The notes under the pieces: generated by a model
Database searches by the model: none
Told to the model about the DNA's origin: nothing
What the model saw: only the letters and a program-made list of their open reading frames with translations
Program-made: the position numbers and the translations under genes
Assembly (NCBI GenBank): GCA_002386525.1
Contig: DGIS01000007.1
Location: forward strand, 62,001-126,000
Length of the DNA: 64,000 nt
Direction of reading: 5' to 3'
Source of the DNA: Sphingobacterium sp. UBA4616
Lineage (GTDB): Bacteria; Bacteroidota; Bacteroidia; Sphingobacteriales; Sphingobacteriaceae
Shown here: positions 56,486 through 64,000 of the stretch, piece by piece
Layout of the letters: every line of letters begins with the position of its first letter
Numbering within the stretch: position 1 is the first letter of the stretch

Positions 56486-57193
56486 ATGAATATTTTTAAG
56501 AGAATTTTCAGAATCGGTCAAGCAGAAATTCACGCGGTCGTGGATAAAATGGAAGACCCCATCAAAATGACGGAACAAGGTATCCGTGAGATGAAAGAGG
56601 ACCTAGAACAATCGTTGGAAGCCTATGCCAAAGTGAAAGCGTTGGCCATACGCACCCAAAACAATGGTGAAAAGAAAAAAGAAGAAGCCCATGAATTTGA
56701 AAACAAAGCTATTCTTTTACTTCAAAAAGCACAAAAGGGCGAGCTGACAACAGAAAAGGCAGAAGGCTTGGCAAAAGAAGCATTGCTTTTGAAAAAACAG
56801 TTATTAATCGAAGCTGGAGAATTAGAGAAACAAGCAGTGATTCATCAAAGTTCAGCCGACGAGCTACACAAAAATGTAGACATTCTAAAATTCAACATAT
56901 CGAAGTGGGAAAGTGAACTTTCAACTTTAAAAGCACGTGTTAAAGTTTCCAATGCAGCCAAAATGGTCAATAAACAGCTCGCTAATATCGATTCTAACAG
57001 TACAATTTCTATGTTGGAGCGCATGAAAGAAAAGGTCGAAGAAGATGAAGCCTTGGCCAAAGCATATGGTGAAATCGCAACGAGCAACAAAAGCAAGATA
57101 GATGAGATCAATGAGAACCTCAGTGGTTCTGACTCCGTCAACAATGAATTGGAAGAGTTAAAACGAAAATTAAATGGCGATGCGGAGATTTGA
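56486..57193 (+). CDS. pspA: PspA/IM30-family membrane-remodelling protein
   Basis: PspA proteins are bacterial ESCRT-III relatives that polymerise on and repair the inner membrane. The 235-residue protein is almost entirely helical, starts with an amphipathic helix (MNIFKRIFRIGQAEIHAVVD), and has the family DKMEDPIKMTEQGIREMKED followed by long coiled coils. The length fits PspA (about 220-250). Its last 14-20 bp overlap the DUF4177 start. No PspF or PspBC is present, so control is different from E. coli. Confidence 0.9.
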   Translation: MNIFKRIFRIGQAEIHAVVDKMEDPIKMTEQGIREMKEDLEQSLEAYAKVKALAIRTQNNGEKKKEEAHEFENKAILLLQKAQKGELTTEKAEGLAKEALLLKKQLLIEAGELEKQAVIHQSSADELHKNVDILKFNISKWESELSTLKARVKVSNAAKMVNKQLANIDSNSTISMLERMKEKVEEDEALAKAYGEIATSNKSKIDEINENLSGSDSVNNELEELKRKLNGDAEI

Positions 57194-57374
57194 GTATAAA
57201 ACAGTCAAAATCGAGCCCAAAGGTTTCTGGGGAACCAAATTGGATCCGGACAAAATCGACGAGATCCTGAATGATTTAGGTAATCAGGGCTGGGAATTAG
57301 TTGCGATGCAAGACTTGGAGGTCAATGGTCACTCTTGGTCGTTTCATTACACGTTCAAACGAGAAAGAATTTAA
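57180..57374 (+). CDS. DUF4177-family small protein
   Basis: The 64-residue protein reads MRRFEYKTVKIEPKGFWGTK, then LNDLGNQGWELVAMQDLEVN, the DUF4177 signature. I prefer the ATG at 57180 to one at 57174 because MRRFEYK is the typical family start. Either overlaps the pspA stop in another frame, so translation is probably coupled. Function unknown; it ends 12 bp before the next gene. Confidence 0.82.
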   Translation: MRRFEYKTVKIEPKGFWGTKLDPDKIDEILNDLGNQGWELVAMQDLEVNGHSWSFHYTFKRERI

Positions 57375-57386
57375 AAGAAAAATACG

Positions 57387-58112
57387 ATGACAGAACTAAT
57401 CAATATCTTATTTAATCCATTATCTAATGGAATTATGACAGTACTAACAGGCCTGTCTGTAGTGTATTGGTTATTTATGTTTTTGATGGGTGACGGAGTG
57501 AATTTCTTTGATGCAGATGCAGATATAGACCTTCACCCTACCCCCGATGTTACTGATGTTGACGGCACCCATGATATCGCACCTGAGGGATCCGATCATG
57601 CAAACCATCATCATACAAATACCGATAGTCATGGAGAACCAGGTTTCTTCGCAAAGGCGATGGATTACATCAATGTTGGAAAAGTGCCGATCATGCTGAT
57701 TGTGACCTTGTTTAAATTTATAGGCTGGATTATTACCATCGTTTCCTCACTCTTTATCGACGTTGCTTCATGGGGTATAAAGTCGGTCTTAATCCTAATA
57801 CCGGTATTCATTATCACCTTTATTTTAATGCATTTTCTCACTAAGCCACTAGCTAAAATGTTTAAAAGCATCGGTTACAATGGCGAAGAAAGCCATGATT
57901 TCCTTGGTCGCATGGGCAAAATGCGCGCAAGCATTGAAGGTAAAAAAATAGGCTCCGCAGAATTTATCATTCAACAGGATCCCATCCGCCTCAATGTAGT
58001 CAGCCACAATGGGGAGAAAATCGCTTATGGAGATGACGTTATTATTGTCGACGAATCTAGGGACAAAAAATATTATTATGTCACAAAGGAAATCACCATA
58101 GACAATATTTAA
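57387..58112 (+). CDS. NfeD/YqiJ-like membrane protein with OB-like C-terminus
   Basis: The 241-residue protein has three hydrophobic helices (about 14-36, 100-120 and 130-152). An acidic and His-rich loop (about 45-85, with DADADIDLHP and HANHHHTN) lies between the first two, and an OB-like domain follows at about 170-240. YqiJ-type proteins are partners of flotillins (YqiJ-YqiK in E. coli). The next gene is a flotillin, which supports the call. The His/Asp loop might bind metal. Confidence 0.8.
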   Translation: MTELINILFNPLSNGIMTVLTGLSVVYWLFMFLMGDGVNFFDADADIDLHPTPDVTDVDGTHDIAPEGSDHANHHHTNTDSHGEPGFFAKAMDYINVGKVPIMLIVTLFKFIGWIITIVSSLFIDVASWGIKSVLILIPVFIITFILMHFLTKPLAKMFKSIGYNGEESHDFLGRMGKMRASIEGKKIGSAEFIIQQDPIRLNVVSHNGEKIAYGDDVIIVDESRDKKYYYVTKEITIDNI

Positions 58113-58200
58113 AATCGATGCGGAAAACAGAATCGCCGTGTCATTCAGAAGCTTCTGCAAGCAAAATTTAAATACTAAAATCTAAATAAATACGAATCAT

Positions 58201-60318
58201 ATGCTATATCAACCTCTTTTATTTTTAAGCGGCTTAAACGGAATTATATTGCTGATTGTCGGTTTAACTGTCTTTTTAATCTTTGCATTCTTTGTTGTAC
58301 TGAGTGCATTCTATAAAAAAATACCACAGGGTAAGGCGATTGTCAGGACAGGTGTCGGCGGCACGAAAGTTGCCTTCAACAAGGGTATGTATGTCGTCCC
58401 GGTTTTCCACAAGATGGAGATCATGGACATCTCCATCAAAAAAATTGAGATTGCCCGGATGCAAGGCGAAGGACTGATCTGTAAAGACAATATACGTGCT
58501 GATATTAAGGTGGCCTTTTTTGTCCGCGTCAACAAAAATGTGGACGATGTAATCAACGTTGCCCAGAACCTAGGCTGTGATCGTGCCAGCGAACCTGAAA
58601 CATTAAAGAGCATCTTCGAATCTAAATTTTCTGAAGCACTCAAGACTGTAGGGAAGAAATTTGACTTCATCGAATTGTATGAAGCCCGTCGTGAGTTTCG
58701 CGATGAAATCCTCGACATCATTGGCACAGACCTGAACGGTTATATCCTTGATGACTGTGCGATCGACTATCTCGAACAAACAGATATTGAACACTTAAAT
58801 CCCAGCAATATCCTGGATAGTGAAGGTATTAAGAAAATTACCGAGCTGACTGCAAAACAAAATATCAATGCCAACTTCATCCGTCGAGATGAAGAGAAAC
58901 TGATTAAAAAGCAGAACGTCGAAGCGCGCGAGGCTATCTTAGAACTGGATCGCCAACTTGCTGAAAAAGAAGAAAAACAAAAGCGTGAAATTGATAATAT
59001 CAAGGCACGGGAAGAGGCGGAGATCGCAAAAGTACGTGAGGAAGAGCGCCTGAAATATGAAAGCGTCCGCATTTCGACCGAAGAGCAGCTGGCCGTACAG
59101 GAAGAAAATAAACTACGTCAGATCATCATTGCCGAGAAAAACAAACAACGGACAGATGCTGTCGAAGCAGAACGTGTAGAGAAAGATCGTGCATTGGAAC
59201 AAACCGAACGTGAGCGTATAGTCACCTTGGCTCAGATTGACAAAGAACGTTCGATTGAGACCGAAAAGAAAAGCATCCAAGGGGTTATTAAGGAACGCGT
59301 ACAATTGGAGAAGGGTGTTATTGAAGAACAACAGGGAGTCCGAGATATTGAAGTATTCCGCGAAGTAGAACGGAAGAAACAAGCAGGCGTTATCGCAGCA
59401 TCACAAGAAGCCGAAGAGAAATTAATTTCTACGGTAAAAGCTGCTGAAGCAGCGAAAATTGCGGCAGAACAAGAAGCTGAGAAAAAAGTGATCGACGCTG
59501 AAGCAGCACGTAAGATTGCTGAAAAACGTGCACAGGAATTATTAATAGACGCCGAAGCGAAAAAAGAAGCGTCACTCAAAGAGGCTGAAAGCCGTAAGAT
59601 CATAGCTGAAGCGCAGGCGAAAGAAGAAGCCGCATTAGGCTTGTCAGAAGCCGAAGTAATGGTGGCAAAAGCCGAAGCCGAAGAAAAGCAAGGTACAGTA
59701 CAGGCAAATGTGATCGAGAAAAAAGCCGAAGCGATGCGCAAAGAAGGTTTAGCACAGGCGGAAGTTGTTCGTGAAAAAGCACTTGCGGAGGCAAAAGGTA
59801 TCGAAGAGAAAGCCGAGGCCATGAAAAAACTGGATGGTGTGGGTAAAGACCACGAGGAGTTCAAATTACAGTTACAGAAAGAACGTGACATCGAACTTGC
59901 ACAGATCAATATCCAAAAGGATATTGCACAAGCACAGGCTGGTGTATTGTCCGAAGCACTTAAAACAGCGAAGATTGACATCGTTGGTGGTGAAACCATG
60001 TTCTTCGAAAACATTGTACGTCAGGTATCCAATGCCAAAGGTTTTGACCATCTGATCGACAATTCTAAACATGCTACTGATATCAAGAATTCACTATTGG
60101 GCCCAGACGGCAAAGGTGATCTTGCTGAAAAAGTACGTGGATTAGCAGATAAATATGGGATCTCATCCAATGACATCAAGAACTTAACAGTTTCTGCTGC
60201 GTTGATCAAATTGCAACAGGCAGCTACAGATGCCGAGAACGGTGAAGATGCAGGCTTTATCAATTCCCTATTTGGGTTGGCAAAAAACTTAGGCATTTCA
60301 AACAAGAAGTTGTCTTAA
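58201..60318 (+). CDS. flotillin (band 7/SPFH family) with extended coiled coil
   Basis: Flotillins form membrane microdomain scaffolds. The 705-residue protein has an N-terminal hydrophobic helix (about 10-38), an SPFH domain (about 40-215, with GKAIVRTGVGGTKVAFNKGM and DIKVAFFVRVNKNVDDVINV), and a very long Glu/Ala/Lys-rich coiled coil (about 220-590). The C-terminal part has AQAGVLSEALKTAKIDIVGG. Bacterial FloT/YqiK are about 500-550 residues, so the coiled coil is unusually long. It is 88 bp after the NfeD-like gene. Confidence 0.93.
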   Translation: MLYQPLLFLSGLNGIILLIVGLTVFLIFAFFVVLSAFYKKIPQGKAIVRTGVGGTKVAFNKGMYVVPVFHKMEIMDISIKKIEIARMQGEGLICKDNIRADIKVAFFVRVNKNVDDVINVAQNLGCDRASEPETLKSIFESKFSEALKTVGKKFDFIELYEARREFRDEILDIIGTDLNGYILDDCAIDYLEQTDIEHLNPSNILDSEGIKKITELTAKQNINANFIRRDEEKLIKKQNVEAREAILELDRQLAEKEEKQKREIDNIKAREEAEIAKVREEERLKYESVRISTEEQLAVQEENKLRQIIIAEKNKQRTDAVEAERVEKDRALEQTERERIVTLAQIDKERSIETEKKSIQGVIKERVQLEKGVIEEQQGVRDIEVFREVERKKQAGVIAASQEAEEKLISTVKAAEAAKIAAEQEAEKKVIDAEAARKIAEKRAQELLIDAEAKKEASLKEAESRKIIAEAQAKEEAALGLSEAEVMVAKAEAEEKQGTVQANVIEKKAEAMRKEGLAQAEVVREKALAEAKGIEEKAEAMKKLDGVGKDHEEFKLQLQKERDIELAQINIQKDIAQAQAGVLSEALKTAKIDIVGGETMFFENIVRQVSNAKGFDHLIDNSKHATDIKNSLLGPDGKGDLAEKVRGLADKYGISSNDIKNLTVSAALIKLQQAATDAENGEDAGFINSLFGLAKNLGISNKKLS

Positions 60319-60340
60319 TACATGTTAAGCCAACACATAC

Positions 60341-60374
60341 TGCGTGTGAGATAAGCGAAAACTTCTCACACGCA
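60341..60374 (+). other. hairpin between the flotillin and ATPase genes
   Basis: TGCGTGTGAGA and TCTCACACGCA form a perfect 11-bp stem with a 12-nt loop in the 102-bp gap. A T-run begins about 10 nt later. It may act as a partial terminator that lowers expression of the giant downstream gene. Confidence 0.6.
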
Positions 60375-60420
60375 CTACATTGATTTTTTCACAGCAATAC
60401 AGTAGAGAACTGTCCATTTT

Positions 60421-63400
60421 ATGCCAGAAGAAAACGTAATAAATCAGAACGATAGCCTTGATCAAGGTGCATATGAGATTATCCGAAAACGACTTCTTAC
60501 ACAAAAAGAAGAACTTGCGACCAAGCTCCAACAGTTGAATGAAGCCCGTAAAGAAGTCTTCAATTCAACGAGCTTTGTCCTCAAGGCCAATCAACGGATC
60601 ACCACAGAAAACAACTGTGTTGCCCGCGGCATTCTGGCCTTGGATAATCAATGTATTTTTGGGTATAATGTGCACTTCGGACTGCGGACCGAGATTAAGC
60701 TGGAAGATGTTTTCAGTGTTTACGCATTTGAGAATAATCAATTTATTCCGCAGCCCCTCGACCTGATCAATGATCAAAATTTCATCTCAGATTATCAAAA
60801 TCTATATAAATACTATCGGGACTCCATATTCTCCAAATTTCGTAGGACGGAGAATTATTTGTACATGATCTTTCAGACCAGCAAAAATCCCGCTGATCTG
60901 AAAGCATTCAAATGGTTAATCAAAGATGGTCAGCTCCAATATCAGGATGACCGCAGCATTCACGAAGTCAAATTGCCCAATCAATTTGAATTTGACTGGA
61001 CGAAAACCACGCTTGAAGACCGTCGGCTCGGTAAGCATCCCCATATATCGATTATGGATAAGATCTTTATCGAAGCAATCAATGGTGACATCACCTTCAA
61101 GATCGAAAACAACACAGACAGCGGCAAAGGGATCTATTCCGAAAAAGTGGTCAATGCAGACCAACAACTGGATGATGCAGATTATTACTATGCTGATCTT
61201 GGCAATCTTATCGCAGTTCGCATCAAGCCTTATCAGGAAGATTTCAGAGCCTTTGTCTATAACCAACGGACTAAGGAAGTTGTCAACCTCAAATCACTGA
61301 ATGAATCCGCAATATTGTTACCAGACAACCAAGGGATTATTTTCTCGAATGGATATTACTTACAAAATGGTACACATAAAGTTTTTGACGCCCAATTTGA
61401 ACAGGTATCTTTTCTACGAAGGATAGCCTCTCCCAATGGTGAAGATTTTCTGTATATATTCTGTCAGGAAGAAACCAATACCTATATCCTACTGTCCTAT
61501 AACATTATTCAGCAACATGTAGAAACTCCGATCATCTGTAATGGCTTCACACTGTTTAAAGATGGTAGTTTAATTTATTTCCGTACCGAGGCGGAAGCCA
61601 CCAGGCATCATCAGGTGCAGATTTGGGAAACACCTTATATGGCCATGCTCAAAGAAAATGAGCAGAAGAAAGATGACCCCCTTTATAAAGTAGGCAATAA
61701 ACAGATCGTGCAGGCGATGGCCGAGGCACAGGAGGTCATACAACTGATCAATAAAGAGGACAGTTACGAAGGTTTATACGAAGATATCCTCAAAAAGTCC
61801 ACAGTTTTATTGGATTCCTATTTCTGGATCAAAGATGACGCTTTATCAAATCTTGGCAAGCCATTAACACAGATCAAGGAAGTCGCCAATACCGCTATTG
61901 ATGAGTTCTTCAAAGTACAGGCGCAACGCAAACATGCCGCAGAATTAAATATCGCAGCGGAAAAGAAGATGGAAGAACTCACCTTCTCCATCAATAGTAC
62001 CGTTGTAGACAAACTCGATCAGCTCGTTCATCAATTGGCCGACTCCCGTCGTCTTCAGGGTGAAATCATTGACCTTAAAAATGTAAAATATATTGATACG
62101 GTCAGGATAGATAACCTATTGGAAAAACTGCAGGACATCACATCTGAGCTAGCCGAAAAAACCATTGCTTTTCTGCTACGTGATGAATCGCTGCTTCCCT
62201 ATGAACAGAAAGTAGAACAGCAAAAGAAGAATGTGGAGGCCATAGTGAAGGTCTACGATGCCAAAGCGATTGAGGAAGCCAATTCGGCCATTTCAAGTGA
62301 ACTGGAACTATTGATTGATATCCTCAATAGTCTAAGAATTGACGACTCCACGCAGACAACCAAAATCATTGAAAAGATTTCGGTTATCTTCTCCTCCTTA
62401 AATGAGGTTCGTGCACAGCTTACGCGAAAACTAAATTCATTAAAGAGTACAGAGGCAATAGCCGAATTCTCGGCACAGCTAACGCTGTTGGAGCAATCCG
62501 TGACCAACTACCTCGAACTGTCAACGACAACCGAAAAGGTAGACGAGTATTACACGAAAGTGATCGTTCAGCTGGAGGAACTTGAAAGTAAGTTTTCCGA
62601 ATTTGAAGATTTTGCCCTCAAGATCGCGGACAAACGTGATGAGGTTATCAAGGCTTTTAATTCCCGCAGAGAACAAATCGTTGAACAGATCAACAAGCGT
62701 ACGTCCTCGATCGAACAGATCGGTCTTCGTGTATTAAAGAATATTGAGAACAAATCCAAGACATTTGCAACGCGGGAAGAGATCCTCAGCTTTTTTGCCT
62801 CGGATCTGATGATCGACAAGATCAGACAGTTGGTACAGGAGCTAAAAACACTGCAGGATGTCTCAAAAGCAGAAAATCTTGAAAACCTATTAAAGAAATC
62901 ACAGGAAGACGCTTTACGGGTTTTACGGGATAAGAATGACCTCTTTGTGGACGGCGAAAATATCATCGCGCTGGGCAAGCATAAGTTTGCGGTCAACAAC
63001 CAATCCCTTAGCCTTACCTTACTACGCAGAAATGACGAACTGTATTTCCACCTGACTGGGACAAGTTTCTATCAAAAGGTGCAGGCCGAGGAAATCAACA
63101 GTTTTCAGGACATCTGGGATCAGGAACTTGTCTCTGAAAATAAGGAAGTCTATCGTGCAGAATACCTTGCATACAAAGCTTTCATTGCGTCGAAAGGACA
63201 ACAAAATTTTGATGCGCCGTTGTTTATTACACAGACCGTGGAGCAAAGTTATTCGGAAGGTTATGTCAAAGGAGTTCACAATGTGGATGCACTGTTGATC
63301 TATGATACGGTCAAACAGTTGGATACCAAATTGGATCTGCTTCGCTATGATCCGATATTGCGCACGATGGCTCAACTCTTTTGGCAATCCCTTTCGGATG

Positions 63401-64000
63401 ATCAGCGTGCAAAGCAATTGGCGCTGATACACTCTACCCACACGATTTTAAAAACGTTTCCAAATTCAAATCGTTACCAGTCTGTCATTGATGAACTGAC
63501 CAAGTTATTCAATGCATGGAAGACACACTTGGATCGCTCTGCCATAGATGGCCGTGACCTGTCAACTTACCTTTTCCAGACCTTCACGAGCTACAATACT
63601 TTTGTCGTCAGTGAACAGTCCGATGAACTGAAAAAGGCTTTTATTCGATTGCTGGAATCCAAGAAAAGTTACAAGCTTTTTGAAGCGGATATTCAGAACG
63701 AACAATTTAGCTTGCTAGATCGCTTTTACCTGACCCTAAACTGGCTCAACTCCTTCGTTGATGAGCATCCGGAATATCTTACACTACGCAAATATATTGA
63801 AGAAGCAGCGATCATGTTGCTATATCCGACCCATGAATATCACCTGATCATCGCAAAGGACCAAGCACATGTCAGCGGATTAAAAGGCAATCATGCGATC
63901 CTGAACAATGGAGAAGAACATATTCAATATCATGATTTTTTAGCACGTCTCGCGCAATTCAGTGCGTATAATGTACCTCGTTTTGTGGCTTTCTCCACAT
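60421..64000 (+). CDS. large DNA repair ATPase-like protein (C-terminus beyond the window)
   Basis: The frame starts with ATG at 60421 (MPEENVINQNDSLDQGAYEI) and stays open to the window edge, giving 1193 residues. The first 400 or so residues are beta-rich (e.g. CIFGYNVHFGLRTEIKLEDV), then a long helical, coiled-coil part follows (about 430-860), then VDGENIIALGKHKFAVNNQS and a helical region. No Walker A motif is seen in this part; in proteins annotated as DNA repair ATPase (about 1600 residues) it lies towards the C-terminus. The name is by resemblance; a DNA repair role is not shown. Confidence 0.75.
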   Translation, partial: MPEENVINQNDSLDQGAYEIIRKRLLTQKEELATKLQQLNEARKEVFNSTSFVLKANQRITTENNCVARGILALDNQCIFGYNVHFGLRTEIKLEDVFSVYAFENNQFIPQPLDLINDQNFISDYQNLYKYYRDSIFSKFRRTENYLYMIFQTSKNPADLKAFKWLIKDGQLQYQDDRSIHEVKLPNQFEFDWTKTTLEDRRLGKHPHISIMDKIFIEAINGDITFKIENNTDSGKGIYSEKVVNADQQLDDADYYYADLGNLIAVRIKPYQEDFRAFVYNQRTKEVVNLKSLNESAILLPDNQGIIFSNGYYLQNGTHKVFDAQFEQVSFLRRIASPNGEDFLYIFCQEETNTYILLSYNIIQQHVETPIICNGFTLFKDGSLIYFRTEAEATRHHQVQIWETPYMAMLKENEQKKDDPLYKVGNKQIVQAMAEAQEVIQLINKEDSYEGLYEDILKKSTVLLDSYFWIKDDALSNLGKPLTQIKEVANTAIDEFFKVQAQRKHAAELNIAAEKKMEELTFSINSTVVDKLDQLVHQLADSRRLQGEIIDLKNVKYIDTVRIDNLLEKLQDITSELAEKTIAFLLRDESLLPYEQKVEQQKKNVEAIVKVYDAKAIEEANSAISSELELLIDILNSLRIDDSTQTTKIIEKISVIFSSLNEVRAQLTRKLNSLKSTEAIAEFSAQLTLLEQSVTNYLELSTTTEKVDEYYTKVIVQLEELESKFSEFEDFALKIADKRDEVIKAFNSRREQIVEQINKRTSSIEQIGLRVLKNIENKSKTFATREEILSFFASDLMIDKIRQLVQELKTLQDVSKAENLENLLKKSQEDALRVLRDKNDLFVDGENIIALGKHKFAVNNQSLSLTLLRRNDELYFHLTGTSFYQKVQAEEINSFQDIWDQELVSENKEVYRAEYLAYKAFIASKGQQNFDAPLFITQTVEQSYSEGYVKGVHNVDALLIYDTVKQLDTKLDLLRYDPILRTMAQLFWQSLSDDQRAKQLALIHSTHTILKTFPNSNRYQSVIDELTKLFNAWKTHLDRSAIDGRDLSTYLFQTFTSYNTFVVSEQSDELKKAFIRLLESKKSYKLFEADIQNEQFSLLDRFYLTLNWLNSFVDEHPEYLTLRKYIEEAAIMLLYPTHEYHLIIAKDQAHVSGLKGNHAILNNGEEHIQYHDFLARLAQFSAYNVPRFVAFST

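Noticed and set aside
59232..60014. 260-codon open frame on the minus strand inside the flotillin gene
   Set aside because: It is the reverse of the repetitive coiled-coil coding sequence; its Ser/Ala/Phe-rich translation is a known artefact, and the plus-strand flotillin is certain.
60421..64000. a Walker A motif in the visible part of the giant protein
   Set aside because: Reading all visible residues, I found no GxxxxGK[ST]; it must be sought beyond the window.

Overview
The window is chromosomal DNA of a Bacteroidota bacterium, most likely Sphingobacterium or a close Sphingobacteriaceae relative. The signs are a SusC/SusD pair beside a hybrid two-component sensor, TTTG-N19/20-TAnnTTTG-type promoters, almost no Shine-Dalgarno sequences, a zinc-ligand-poor L36, and an IPExxxVDY protein beside acpP-fabF-rnc and pyk. 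I place it by recognition of families, not by a database search. I see no rRNA, tRNA, CRISPR array or intact insertion sequence.

Layout. (1) 1-12350: one long leftward ribosomal-protein operon, rplC to rpsM, with secY, map and infA near its distal end. A near-consensus promoter sits directly before rplC and rpsJ is not there. Hairpins fill the wider gaps, and one between rpsN and rpsH looks like an intrinsic terminator. (2) 12500-15520: a small accessory stretch with a DinB-like protein, a WYL regulator, a TnpB-like remnant, a 20-bp tandem duplication and a DUF6266 gene. It ends in a gene-free segment with 11-bp repeats, a long palindrome and a DnaA-box-like site, which could be a replication origin. 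(3) 15520-35585: a polysaccharide-utilisation region. It holds two GH88 unsaturated-uronyl hydrolases, a DUF2264 protein, SusD, SusC, a 1297-residue hybrid sensor/AraC regulator, a Tat-exported Gfo/Idh/MocA oxidoreductase, a HEAT-repeat protein with two DUF1080 domains, and a ROK regulator. Together these suggest import of a uronic-acid-containing glycan, removal of unsaturated uronic acid, and possibly glycoside cleavage through 3-keto intermediates. (4) 35582-46600: housekeeping genes: CoA-binding protein, serine hydrolase, pyruvate dehydrogenase E2 and E1 alpha, hisS, rnc, fabF, acpP, IPExxxVDY protein and pyk. (5) 46587-55270: a small secreted protein, an RprX/RprY-like two-component pair, a SAM-I riboswitch controlling metE, a TPR protein, an XRE-membrane protein, a zinc-ribbon protein and ssb.

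(6) 55341-64000 (cut by the window edge): the most interesting region. A divergent XRE regulator faces a rightward gene series encoding a YbjN-like small protein, PspA/IM30, a DUF4177 protein, an NfeD/YqiJ-like membrane protein with a C-terminal OB-like domain, a 705-residue flotillin with a very long coiled coil, and the first 1193 residues of a giant protein resembling the DNA repair ATPase family. I infer a membrane-remodelling or envelope-stress machine: an ESCRT-III-like PspA, a flotillin/NfeD membrane platform and a large ATPase. Parts of this association are known for other PspA loci; this exact set with its own regulator deserves study.
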